A stretch of 64,000 bases of DNA from contig SDOX01000122.1 of the NCBI GenBank assembly GCA_004565275.1, positions 193,124-257,123 on the forward strand, given 5' to 3'. Origin of the DNA: Nannochloropsis salina CCMP1776 (Eukaryota; Sar; Eustigmatophyceae; Eustigmatales; Monodopsidaceae). Positions 11,170 to 21,648 of the stretch are shown here, piece by piece (positions within the stretch are counted from its first letter, which is position 1; each line of letters begins with the position of its first letter). The notes under the pieces were generated by a model, which was not told the origin of the DNA, did no database searches, and saw only the letters and a list, made by a program, of their open reading frames with translations. Both the position numbers and the translations under genes were made by a program.

Positions 11170-13620
11170 ATGCGTTTTCCCCTCCTGACTCTTCTGTTAC
11201 TGCTACACCAAAGTCGAAGCTTTTATTGGCTCCCAGCAGCACCAGGTTTACTTCTTGAGAGGTTTCGGTACGTTTTAACTTATTCACGCACTGCATGATT
11301 CTGATTCCCCCCCCGGCCCATCTTTGCTTGCTGTCACCTGCCTCAACACCATCCGACACGCTTGGCGCTACAGGAATTACTCATCATTGGCATTCTTTTG
11401 TTCTCTTGTCCCATTGCCAAGCAGGGATAGGTCTCCTTTCCGTGTGCCCTTGAGAGTCGCCGCCAGCTCCCCTCGGCTACCTGAGGATGACCCGACGTCC
11501 CCCCTCCCAACTCTTCCTCCCGGCCTGCAGAACTTCCGGCGCTTGCTCTCCTCCCTTCCCACCGATGACGAGAGTAAGGCGCAGAGTTTGTATTTGATCT
11601 CCTTGGGAGACCAGTACGCGGCTGCCACTGCTCGCTCCATCGCCTCGAGGGGAGGGAGACGGGTCCCGGGTTGTGTATCTGTGGTGCACATGACGGTTCG
11701 CTTTTCCTCCGACGGTTCCGCGGTTCACGTGAACGGCATCTCCGATGCGCGTCTTTCCTACGGCCTTGTCGCTTTGGTCTCGCAAGGGTTGAGTGGAGAA
11801 TCGCCCGAGACCATCTTATCCTTGGAGCCCTCTACCTTACCCAAAGCTTTGGGGTTGACGGGAGGCATGATGCAACAGGCACCCGGGCGCCACAACGGCC
11901 TCGCCAACATCGTGCAGACGGTGCAAGACGAGGTCCTCGCGCGGCTCCACGAGTCTCGTGTCCCGGGTTTCCAGGGAGAAACAGGGGCCAGGGAGGCAAT
12001 TTGGGCGGCCCCTGCGGAGCGGCCCATGCACACCACAGCTGGAACCCACGAGTTTGCAGTCCCTGTCGCCGTCGATCCCAGCCATGCCGCGCCTGCCCCA
12101 GCCACTGCCCAGCTCCCCCTCCTTACCCACTCTTTTCCGTGCGAGGAGGTGGCAGTCCTGCTTTCCGGGGGGGTCGACTCCTCCGTCGCCCTCCATCTTC
12201 TCCAACAGCAAGGCTACAAACCCCACGCCTTCTACCTGAAAATATGGCTGGAAGACGAACTGGCCCACCTGAATCAGTGCCCCTGGGAGGAAGACTGGTC
12301 TTTTGCCTCGGCCGTCTGCCGCCAGGCCGGGAACGTCCCCTTAGAAGCGCTCCCCTTGCAGAAGGAGTATTGGGCCCAGGTGGTCGCACACACGATCCAG
12401 GAGGCCAAAGAAGGACGGACGCCCAACCCAGACATCCTCTGCAATTCTCTGGTCAAATTTGGCGTCTTTTACGACGTGATGGGCCGGCGGTATCCTAAGG
12501 TAGCTACCGGGCACTACGCTCGGGCGGTGCCTGAAGCCGGGGGGAAGGAAGGGGAGGGACTGGTGCGACTGATGCGTTCGCCGGACAGGATCAAAGATCA
12601 AACATATTTCCTGAGCCGGCTGACACAAGAACAGCTGGCCAGGGCCACCTTTCCGATTGGTGGGTACGAGAAACATCAGATTCGAGCCATGGCGGAACGG
12701 CTGGATTTGCCGACCAAGACACGCAAGGATTCGCAAGGGATATGTTTCTTAGGTGAGAATGGCCAAGCGATGGGGCGGTCTCATGCAAGGAGGATTACAT
12801 GGATCCAAGGCTGGGTGCTCTAGGCTTTCCTGCACGTGTGTTGAGGTGGTAGTCCGATCAGGGTAGAATATCCTGGAGTGCGCTTTCTCTCACATTTGGG
12901 AGCTGACACGACTGCATGATATCCTACGTGAGACGCCCCGGAGGAAGAAGGCTGTCTATACGTTCTTTTTCATTCCTCTCTCTTTCCTCTTCTCCAGGCA
13001 AACTCCGCTTCGACGACTTTTTGCGCCATTATTTGGGGGAATCGCCCGGAGAGGTGGTGTGGTTGGAGGAGGATGTGGTCGTGGGAAAGCACCAAGGTCT
13101 CTGGTTCCACACGATCGGGCAACGGAAGGGCATCGTTCCCACCCTGACCAACGCTTACCGTCCCCTGGGCCCCTGGTACGTGGCGGCTAAGGACGTGGGA
13201 CGTAATGTCTTGTTTGTGACGAATAGCCCCGAGTCCCTGTCGGTGGTGGGCACGGGGGAGGGACCGGGGGAGGAGGCGCGACGGACGTTTCGGGTGGACG
13301 GCATGACCTGGATTCGAGGGGCGCCGCCGCCCGAGTTGCTGGTACCTGGCGCCAGCCTCATGCTGGAGGTCCAGGTCCGACACGGCCCCAATTCCCATCG
13401 AGGATCGCGGGTTCGAATTTTGGACGACGGGAGGGGGGAAGGGCCGAGCTCGTTGGAGATTACCCTGCCAAGGGAGGACAGTCTGGCACCGGGGCAGTAT
13501 GCGGCCTTGTATCAAAACGTCGGAGAGGAGGGAAGTGAGTGCCTGGGGGCAGGAGTCATTTCCGAAGAGACCTGGCGGATTCCTCAAGCGCCAGCGCGGT
13601 TGACGGTCAACAGGAGGTAG
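11170..13620 (+). CDS. SufE-MnmA fusion: plastid tRNA 2-thiouridylase with sulfur acceptor domain
   Basis: Exons 11170-11267, 11425-12752 and 12998-13620 give about 682 residues; an acceptor at 11373 for exon 2 is also in phase. Residues 1-25 are a leucine-rich signal peptide ending SRS-F, a secondary-plastid presequence pattern. Residues about 67-209 are a SufE domain: LYLISLG, the sulfur-accepting cysteine in VPGCVS (about C116), SDARLSYGLVALV and GRHNGL. From about 275 comes MnmA: PP-loop SGGVDSS, KIWLEDE, NPDILCNS (catalytic Cys about 372), ATGHYAR, SPDRIKDQTYFLS, the second Cys in GICFLG (about 473), TIGQRKG, and the C-terminal barrel. MnmA makes s2U34 in tRNAs for Lys, Glu and Gln; SufE takes persulfide from a SufS-type desulfurase. 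Fusing them would channel sulfur directly. Confidence 0.9.
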
Positions 13621-14988
13621 ATGATTAGCTTGCACAAAGTATACACTTGATGTTTTCAAACGTTTTGAGGGTTGCATTCCGTGAGGTGAGTTTGGTTTCA
13701 TATTGTGTGATGATTTCTCGGGCCACATCTTGTGTGTCATCAAAACATAAGGTGACGTGATACGTGGCGCGCTTGATTTCTTTTTCATTCGTAGGACTCC
13801 ATTTGCAATCATTGATCACTTTGGTTTCTCTCGTCAAATGCATCTTCAAGTATTATTCTCCCCATTCTTTTCCATTTTCAATAGTTTTAACAATAAGCCT
13901 ATTCCAACGGCGCAACAATCTCGTACACAATAATGTCTCTTCCTGTATGTATTCACTACACAACGGGAGGTGCGATGTTACCACCCGGCATTACCCCAGA
14001 TATCTGACGAAGCGTGTGGTCAGCTTCCGCAATTACTACATTCGCCACACTTTTGGCCATCTCTATTGTACTTTTATTGTTCTTCAAAACCGGCTCCACC
14101 GAGGGATGAACAGGTATAGAACCCCGTAATTCGCGATGTTCATGCTCATGATATTCAGGAGAATGAGTCTTTGCGTAGCAACGGAGAAAAATTACCCCTA
14201 CCACCATCAATGAACACGCTATGAAGAGACGGCGGAATATCGGCATGCTTTCCCCAAGTAGTGAAGAAGAAAGCTTCAGATAAATCACCTGATCTGAGGA
14301 GGTTGAGAAATAGTAATTTTTGATTTTTTCTTTCTTTTCGAGTTTACTGGTATTCCATGTTCGAGCTTTCTTTGCTTCATAACCACAAAACCAGCAAAAA
14401 GAACAAAAGCACTCGGCGTTTCCAGCGGCAAAACATTCCCAGGCATCCACACGACTTCCTCGTCGTAGCTTTTTCTTCCTTTTTTTGATTTTTACTGGGA
14501 AGCCGTTGCGTAAGGCTTGTGATCGCCGAAAAAATCGGGAATTATTGGACACGAGAGGCAAGCGGTACCAGGGTGCTACAAACATGCTGGAAAGTTGGAA
14601 GTGTTGGTGCCAGGCGGCATTTGTTCGGTCGATCCCTTCATGAGCACGTATGCTCGGCTCACGCCCATGGGTAATTGGTCTGCATGTAGTATTTGGAACG
14701 AAGGTATGGCCTGTTCAAAGGTCGGGGAAAATTTGCAGAGGTTCACCTCGTCTCGCCTTGTCCAAGCCTGACCTGCCACCGTGTTTGGATTTACTGGTAT
14801 CATGCGTAGCCATGCACCTGTGGAAAATAAATCGCACTCAAGAGAAACGAAGTTGAGTTATTGTTTAGCGAAATGAAACACTTTTCTCGAATCTTTGTGA
14901 TTTTTAATTCATTGGTTGGAACAGGTTTCGTCCTAGATAGCCTCCTAATAAATTCCAACCCTTGTACAGTCCCATTTTCCAGACGAGA
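13621..14988. other. intergenic region with one weak small ORF
   Basis: AT-richer region between SufE-MnmA and the LOG-family gene. Apart from the small minus-strand candidate listed separately, I see no supported gene or RNA. Confidence 0.4.
13956..14246 (-). CDS. possible small single-pass membrane protein
   Basis: A 96-residue frame from an ATG at 14246. It starts MPIFRR, then has one hydrophobic segment (about residues 7-25, LFIACSLMVVGVIFLRCYA), a His/Glu-rich stretch (HEHEHRE), and a polar tail. A basic N-terminus before one membrane span suggests a signal anchor. No family is recognised. The upstream part of the same open frame is lysine-rich and looks non-coding. It could be chance in an AT-rich spacer, or the last exon of a gene whose start I cannot see. 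Confidence 0.28.
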   Translation of the reverse strand: MPIFRRLFIACSLMVVGVIFLRCYAKTHSPEYHEHEHRELRGSIPVHPSVEPVLKNNKSTIEMAKSVANVVIAEADHTLRQISGVMPGGNIAPPVV

Positions 14989-17215
14989 ATGGCGTCACCG
15001 GCTCCCGAGAAGAAATACACCATGGCTGTGAAGGCCTATAAGAACCCTGACTTTCTCAATTCAGGTCATGCCCGCTTTATTCGTGTCATGTGCGAATACG
15101 AGGTACGTTGTCTGGGAGTTCTCCGAGGGCCCCTCACGCACCTGCGGTGTCGTGTCCTTCACTGCACGCACCCGCTATCCGCCGTACGCTGGATGTACGC
15201 TGTATGGCCTTCATGCATCTCACGAGAACCATCCATTTTTCCATTCTTTCCCTTTCCCTCTCGGTCTATGCCCCTCGTCCTCTCCTGCGTCATCGCCGTG
15301 CTCGTGCCTGGGTAGGAAACGATGTACCGTCTGAAAGCCTACGGCGTGAAAAGCACCATTCTGTTTTTCGGTTCTGCTCGGGCTAAAAGCAGGGAACAAT
15401 ACGATCACAGAATGGGGGAACTGGTGGAAGCGCTGGCGGGGGCGGTGACGGAACAGGAGCAGAAAGACGCGGAGGCGGCCATCGCCACCTTACGGAAGAC
15501 CGAATGGCTCACCGAGTATTTTGACAAAGTAAGCCGAGGGGGAAGAAGGAAAAAGTGGCGCGACGCGGATGGAAAGAAGGGGCGAAAGGGTGGACGCAGC
15601 CATGATGAGGGAGACGGGCTCACGGGACAGGGCACATGGATGAGAAGTTCCTTGCCTGCCCCCTCTTTTTCAACCGCCCTCCCTTCCTCTCCCCCATCCC
15701 CCACCCCTGACACCTTCCAGGTGACGGAACTCTCGAAGCGCCTGACAGACTGGTCCTTGCAATCGGAGCACAAGCTGGCCCAGGCACGCACGTACACGGG
15801 CGTGACCCGCTACCACCTCAAAACTCGGGGGCCCGTCCCGCACCAGTCCTACTCCATCATCGACGAGGACGTGAAAGAGCATCCGGAGCAAAGTATTTAT
15901 ATCACCACGGGGGGCGGGCCAGGCTTCATGGAGGCGGCGAACAAGGGCGCAAGCGAGGTGCCAGGGGCGCTGACGATCGGGTAGGGAGGGAGGGAGGGAG
16001 GGAGGNNNNNNNNNNNNNNNNNNNNNNNNNNNNNNNNNNNNNNNNNNNNNNNNNNNNNNNNNNNNNNNNNNNNNNNNNNNNNNNNNNNNNNNNNNNNNNN
16101 NNNNNCCCTACACCCCACCGGGCTAATCTGTCCCTCCCTCCCCCCGTCCCCGCCTCCTGTTTAATCCCTCCCTCCCTCCCTTGCCTAGGATGGGCATCAC
16201 TCTCCCCTTCGAGGACGGTCTCAACCCTTACGTGTCCGAGGAGCTGGCGTTCGAGTTCCATTACTTCTTCACTCGGAAGTTCTGGATGGTGTACCACTGT
16301 CAGGTAAGCCTGGGTCCTCTCCCCCATCCCTGCCTTCCCCCTTTGCTTTTGTCCTGCTTCCGCCTTGGCCAAAGATGGGTGGTCAGAGGGGCGGTCCTGA
16401 TTGAGTACGTGTCATTGCCCTTCCCTGGCCATCATTTGTATGCCCCTCGGCCCCTCCCTCCCGCCCTCCGTCCGTCCTTCAGGCTCTTGTGGTCGCCCCC
16501 GGTGGTATGGGCACTCTTGATGAGCTATTTGAGGTCCTGACCCTGAAACAAACGGGAAAGGTGCAGCCAGACATGCCGGTCGTCCTGTTCGGGAAGGAGT
16601 TTTGGAAAAGCATCATCAATTGGGACGCGCTGGCGGACTACGGGGTCATTTCCCAGGTGCGGAGGGGAGGTGTGAAGATTTTTTGGGAAGCTAGTTTGGA
16701 ATCCTTGCGGTGACGTGCGCGTGGGTGATTCCTTCTGCTCGCTGTGCCTTTCTAGCGTTCCCGTAAGATTTGGTTAGGACAGGGACTACTTGGTTCGAAT
16801 CCATGTCTCACGCATGACGCCGTTTATGTCTTTCACGTCTCCACTCACACGATGTTTTTGCCCGTGACTCGCGCGCAGAAAGATGTTTCTGGGCTATTTT
16901 TCGCGGACACCGTGGACGAGGCCTTTGATTACCTCCTCTCTAGACTCACGAAGGTGGGTATGGCATGGGCCAGGATGATGTTGGCAGGAGATGCCTGCAA
17001 GACAGCGACAAGACTGAGAGGATGTGTTGATTGTCGAAGCGGGGGAGTGTATTGCGCTCGTTCTATTGTGGTTTCTATGGGCCGCTACTTCATGCGTACT
17101 CTTCTGACCCGCATCCGCCTCCTTATACTTTTTGTAGGCCCCGCTTAACGACATTTTCAAGGAATTTGACGGTGATAAGCAGCCGATGGATAACACGGAG
17201 AGTGTTGTAGCATAA
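14989..17215 (+). CDS. LOG-family Rossmann nucleotide-binding protein (lysine decarboxylase-like)
   Basis: Seven exons with consistent phases: 14989-15102, 15316-15528, 15721-15980, 16189-16303, 16483-16656, 16879-16953 and 17138-17215; 342 residues. Diagnostic motifs are FGSARA (start of the fold), GGGPGFMEAANKGA (about residues 173-186) and PGGMGTLDE (about 240-248), the signature of cytokinin-riboside-monophosphate phosphoribohydrolase (LOG) and related nucleotide 5'-monophosphate nucleosidases. It is longer than plant LOG (about 215) and resembles the larger TIGR00730-like bacterial and algal group. Expected chemistry is release of a base from a nucleoside monophosphate; the true substrate is not readable. 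An alternative in-frame ATG lies at 14962. The third intron contains the assembly gap. Confidence 0.85.
16006..16105. other. assembly gap (100 N)
   Basis: Exactly 100 undetermined bases, flanked on the left by (GGGA)n just after a splice donor and on the right by C-rich sequence leading to (CCCT)n before the acceptor. The round length suggests a gap of unknown size placed in a repeat. Confidence 0.98.
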
Positions 17216-18822
17216 TCTGGGGAGTCTTGTTGCATGACACAGCGCGAGTGAGAGGAAAGGCGGATGACCTGTAAGAGTTTTTTCCTCAGGGTCCTTGAAA
17301 ACGAGCTGAGTAGTCCTTCTGGATGAGAGCATGGAAAGGGCGATTAGAAAGAAGTCCCAAACGACGATTTCAATTTGAAATTGATTCTTTGTTGCTCCTT
17401 CTTTGATATGCACGCCTTCTGTCGACAACATTGAGCCTTAGGCTTAATTGGGATCGGGAGGCAGGAGGGGGGGAGGGGAAAGAGAAACGAAAGCGGAGGA
17501 GGTTGAGCTCACTCAGCGCAAGCTGCAGGGTGTCACAAGAAAACAGGCGCCTGTGCCATCAGACAACTCAAGCACGCGTCCCACCACTTCAAACTGCGCC
17601 CCAGGCCGCAACCGTAGGCACCCGGTCGATACGGAGGTCGGAAGGGGGTGTCTAAAAGTGTCTCACAACCTGTGACATCGGAAAGCGCGCCAATTTGAAC
17701 CGTTTACACCGCCTATGTTGAAGATGGCTGGGAGGGCGCAAGGACGGGCGTCCCACGTGCGTTACAGAGGTGAAAGGGAAGCAACTGTGACCCAGATATG
17801 TCTAGAAGGGATGCAATGGATTGTTGAGTGGAGATGGAAAGAATTGGTGTGTTTTTGGGCCCTTCAGGCACCACCTCTTTCTCCATTCTTTTTGTGCCAG
17901 ACTACCGAAATAAGACCTTTTATGCATGTAGCAAAAACGCAAAAATCGTCGCAGAGCCTTCCTAACTATTGTGACTTGGTATGATGCATATCGAGCACTC
18001 TGTCGTTGTCACTTCGTGGCGTCTTTATTGCGCTCTAGAGAGAAGGCAGATGGCCCCCGTAACACGGACCGAATGAGGTCGAGCTGCAGAATACGAAAGC
18101 AGCAAAAGCTTGCATTGACATTTCACACTCTACCAGGCAGGAAAGCCATGCATTGTCTGAGTACTGTCATATTCTATATCGTGATTTCCAGCTAAATAGT
18201 CGTTGTGGGCAAAATAGTCTTTCCAAGCAATAGACACGAGACTGCTGCCTTCCTGCTTTTGCCTCTATCAGATGTTGCAAGCAATGCTCCTGCTCTGACA
18301 CCACGTCTCTAGCATGCCTTTCGACCGCTCTGTGAAGCTATCCATGCAGATTAAATGTGTGTGCGTGCAATGCTTCACCTTGTCGTGTTTGCGGGCTACA
18401 GCCTATCGACAAATGCAACAGAAAACTCGGGGAGGGCATGGTAGCTCGTCACGTTTCACCAACGCACGAGGTCAAAATATAGCTCACAGCCGTTGTCACC
18501 GACACATTCCATCTTCGCATATCCTCTCATTGTAGGCGGTTAACATTTTGACGGCGCCAAGGAAGCCTCTTCTTCAAGCCGCTTCGGCCGGCAGGCACCT
18601 GGACTGCAGGCGCGTCCCCCTCCCATCGCCTCGTGACAGCGTGGGTGTAGGAAGGACCAGGGACGTGGGTGTAGGAAGGACCAGGGACGGGTCCGCCGCA
18701 ACGCTCACACGCACGCGTCGAAAGAAAAAGGATCCCCTCTAAGGGCACGCAAAGCGCTCGGATTGTTGGGGTCTTTGCAGGGAGCTTGGGAAGCTTGTCA
18801 GAGGGTAACGGAGGGGCCGCGT
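17216..18822. other. intergenic, tandem duplication near the 3' end
   Basis: About 1.6 kb with no recognised gene. A perfect 24-base tandem duplication (18641-18664 and 18665-18688) lies close to the downstream homeodomain gene, probably in its 5' leader or promoter. Confidence 0.5.
18641..18688. repeat. 24-bp tandem duplication
   Basis: Two identical adjacent 24-base units beginning GTGGGTGTAGGAAGG. Located about 135 bases before the homeodomain ATG. Confidence 0.9.
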
Positions 18823-21648
18823 ATGTCCACGTCGCCACTATCGCCCACAGGGAACGGCGTTCGGGGGAGGTCGGAAGGAGCAGGAGAAGACGCGGGAGCG
18901 CTGCGTCGGTGGAGCAAGGGAGGGGAAGAATGTGAGGGGGACCAGGCGAGGGGCGAGGAAGGCAAGGTGGGCCGGAGGGTCGACGACGACCTGCTGAATC
19001 ACGGCGACAGGAGGGTCGACGACGACAGGCTGAATTACGGCGACGCCGAAGAAAAGGAGGATGGGCACGCAGAGACGGAAGAGGACGAGGAGGGCAGCCA
19101 GGCAAGTGGTGACTTTGGTGTGGGCCGGGAGGAGGAGGGAGGGGAGGAGGAGCCGAGACCGGAGGTGGATCTTAAGCCTAGGGCGGAGGAGGCTCCCACG
19201 GCGGGCGTCGAACGGCGGCGAAGCCGGCGGGAAACTCGAGGCCGTCATTCGCTCCGGGAGGGGGAAGAAGAGGGAGGTTTGCGGGGCTTGGGGCAGGGCT
19301 CGAACGCGAGTGTGAACAGTGGAGGTAGTCAGGGAGGCCGGCGAGGACCCAATGGCGGGAAACAGGCGCGACCGGGGGGAAGCAACAGCAACAGCGGTGG
19401 CAAAGCCGCGCATGCTCAGCCACAGGACCTCCGATACTACGACATGGACGGTTTTATGGAAGGGGAAGGGGGCAGTGGGCTTGGGAAAAAATGCGCGAAA
19501 AAATCACGGCGGGAATTGCCCAACGGGGCGGTGGCCACTTTGAAAGGCTGGCTGCTTTCCCCCGAGCACATCGCCCATCCCTACCCAACGGCACAGGACC
19601 AAGTAGCGTTGATGGCCGCGACGGGCATCGACAAGAAGCAGTTGAAAAATTGGTTCACGAACGCGCGCCGACGCATTTGGAAACCAATGCTGCGGCGTCA
19701 GACGGACGAATCGGGGGGTCCGGGGCTTGTGTGTGTCTCTCGAGGAGGAGGGGCGGGATTGGACGGGGGAGGTGTGGGGAATGGAGCAGGCTTGCCACCT
19801 TCCCCTTCGTCCTCTTCCGCGCGGGGGGGGTTGGCCCCTGGGAGCCTGCAGCTCCCGCCCCACTACCATCCCTCAGGGGCCCTTGCCCGATCACCCTCCC
19901 CCCTATCCCCTTCTGGGATGGGTTTGGGCAGCCCCCCCCTCCACAACCACAGCGCCCTCGACAGTTTCACCAGCCGGAGCGCGGCCGCTTCGCCCGAACC
20001 GTTTTCTCCCCGACTCTACCGGTCGGCTCAGCAGCAGCTCCATACGTCTTCCCCGACCTCCCCCAGTGCCGCCGAGGCGGCCGCCGCCGCCGCGGTGGCT
20101 TTCTCGTCCCGGCGGCACCAGCAACACCACCAGCTGAGCGAGCATCCGATGGGGGGGGGGAAAGGGTCGGGAACGGGCGTCTTTTACCCACGCCACACAA
20201 GCTCGGGCCTGCCGCCGCCACCACAGCAGCCCCCGAGCGCGACCACGGGGGGAGGCGGGGGAGGAATGACGACCATGGGGTCGCTGGGCACCTTGAGTGG
20301 CTTTGCGAGCGTGGAGGATTTTTTCAAGAATTTTCTCGGGGATGGGAGCAACAGCCCCCTGAATGCGGCTGGGAAGGAAGGAGGCCAACCGGCGCTGATG
20401 AAAACGTTTTCTTCCCGGAGTTTCGGCAATTTTCGGACAAGTTCGTCCTTGAGTGATTTCCCCCGAACGGATTCGTACGCGTTCCTGGAAGTGTTTTTCA
20501 ATGACGACGGCTTGGACGGCTTCGGAGGAGGGGGAGGGCGGGAGGGAGGGAAGGGGGGAGGGAGGGAGGAGAACATCGGGTTGTCCATGGACGACGACAT
20601 GGTTCTGGGCGGAACGACGGGCACGGCGACGATGCAGGGCCCCGGTCTGGGGGGGGGCGTGAAACGGGGCATCTCCAGCGTGTCGGTGGGAGAAGAGGAG
20701 CCAGCCGCGGGCGATAACTCCTCCAGGATGAAGCGTCAAGCACGCGAGCAGGGGCAAGGAGGCTACGTGTCCTTCTCCCCCACGCCCATGCTGGGAGCGC
20801 AGGTGGGGTTGGAGGGCGGGACGGAGGGCGGGGAACGGCCTCCTCAAGTGCCACATCCAGCGCTGCACCTGCCTGGCTCGAGGCCCTCCTCCGGGAGCCA
20901 CTCCCCTAGGAGCGGGTCCGGCTCTCCCCTGAATGCGGGGGGTGGGGCGGGGCCTGTCTACCACGCTTTTTTCAAGGTGGGCAGCCACGGGAATGTGGTA
21001 CCGTCCGGGGCCGTGATGGGCACCAGCGGTGTCTCCTTCCCTCATCCTTCCGAGGGGGGTGCGCCGGGAATGGAGCAGGTTTCTTCCTTCTTGGGAGGGA
21101 GGGGGGAGGGAGAAAGCGTTGGTGGGAGGCCAGGGCCTAGTAGGGAAGGTGTTGGGAGGGAGGGTGGGGTTGGCAAGGGAGGCTTGAGCCGATCGCCGAC
21201 CTTGCAAGAGGTGATGATGGAGCAGTATTACCAGCACCACCAGCCGCCTCCGTCCGGGCCTGACTCACACGCGTCTGCCCGCCCGGCCTTCCCCCCCCCT
21301 TCGGAGCCTGTGCACGTCTCGACGGGGGCCCGCTGCCCCTTTTGCCCGACCTTGAGCGTGGACACTCAATTGCGACCCTGCGGCCACCTCTTCCATGGGA
21401 ACTGCCTCAAACCCTGGCTCCAGAAATCCCCGTCGCCCCCGGCGTGCCCTGTGTGTCGCGAAAGCATTGCCTCCTGCGTGTTGGCCATTCCTTGCATTGC
21501 CACGGGGGCCTCCTTCGACTCGTTGCCGCCCGTGGCGGGCGAAGGGACAGGTGGGGGGGCAGGGAGGACGGTGGAAGGGCCCGAGCATGGGAAGGAAAGG
21601 CTGGAGGCGGAGTCGTCGGCAGTGCAAATGGCGGGGAGCCACGTTTAA
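18823..21648 (+). CDS. TALE homeodomain protein with C-terminal RING-H2 finger
   Basis: A single open exon of 941 residues from ATG 18823. The acidic N-terminus contains a duplicated 12-residue unit. At about residues 231-290 lies a TALE-class homeodomain: LPNGAVATLKGWL (helix 1), the three-residue loop extension with HPYPT, and recognition helix KNWFTNARRRIWKP with the invariant W, N and R residues. A long Gly/Ser/Pro/His-rich middle follows. At about 836-882 is a RING-H2 finger: CPFC, CGHLFHGNC, CPVC, that is eight metal ligands in C-C-C-H-H-C-C-C order, usual for E3 ubiquitin ligases. TALE proteins act as nuclear, often dimerising, transcription factors. The single-polypeptide combination suggests a DNA-bound ubiquitin ligase or a self-limiting factor, which is inference. 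No frame break is seen. Confidence 0.85.
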   Translation: MSTSPLSPTGNGVRGRSEGAGEDAGALRRWSKGGEECEGDQARGEEGKVGRRVDDDLLNHGDRRVDDDRLNYGDAEEKEDGHAETEEDEEGSQASGDFGVGREEEGGEEEPRPEVDLKPRAEEAPTAGVERRRSRRETRGRHSLREGEEEGGLRGLGQGSNASVNSGGSQGGRRGPNGGKQARPGGSNSNSGGKAAHAQPQDLRYYDMDGFMEGEGGSGLGKKCAKKSRRELPNGAVATLKGWLLSPEHIAHPYPTAQDQVALMAATGIDKKQLKNWFTNARRRIWKPMLRRQTDESGGPGLVCVSRGGGAGLDGGGVGNGAGLPPSPSSSSARGGLAPGSLQLPPHYHPSGALARSPSPLSPSGMGLGSPPLHNHSALDSFTSRSAAASPEPFSPRLYRSAQQQLHTSSPTSPSAAEAAAAAAVAFSSRRHQQHHQLSEHPMGGGKGSGTGVFYPRHTSSGLPPPPQQPPSATTGGGGGGMTTMGSLGTLSGFASVEDFFKNFLGDGSNSPLNAAGKEGGQPALMKTFSSRSFGNFRTSSSLSDFPRTDSYAFLEVFFNDDGLDGFGGGGGREGGKGGGREENIGLSMDDDMVLGGTTGTATMQGPGLGGGVKRGISSVSVGEEEPAAGDNSSRMKRQAREQGQGGYVSFSPTPMLGAQVGLEGGTEGGERPPQVPHPALHLPGSRPSSGSHSPRSGSGSPLNAGGGAGPVYHAFFKVGSHGNVVPSGAVMGTSGVSFPHPSEGGAPGMEQVSSFLGGRGEGESVGGRPGPSREGVGREGGVGKGGLSRSPTLQEVMMEQYYQHHQPPPSGPDSHASARPAFPPPSEPVHVSTGARCPFCPTLSVDTQLRPCGHLFHGNCLKPWLQKSPSPPACPVCRESIASCVLAIPCIATGASFDSLPPVAGEGTGGGAGRTVEGPEHGKERLEAESSAVQMAGSHV
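18974..19045 (+). repeat. 36-bp imperfect coding duplication
   Basis: Two adjacent 36-base units beginning GGAGGGTCGACGACGAC, in frame inside the acidic N-terminus of the homeodomain protein, giving a repeated RRVDDDxLNxGD unit. Confidence 0.8.

Noticed and set aside
12970-13812. 280-codon minus-strand frame over SufE-MnmA exon 3
   Set aside because: Antisense shadow of a strongly conserved MnmA exon; no family features of its own.
16786-16810. B-box-like GGTTCGAATCC suggesting a tRNA
   Set aside because: It lies in an intron of the LOG-family gene with no matching A box, acceptor stem or anticodon loop at the right distance.
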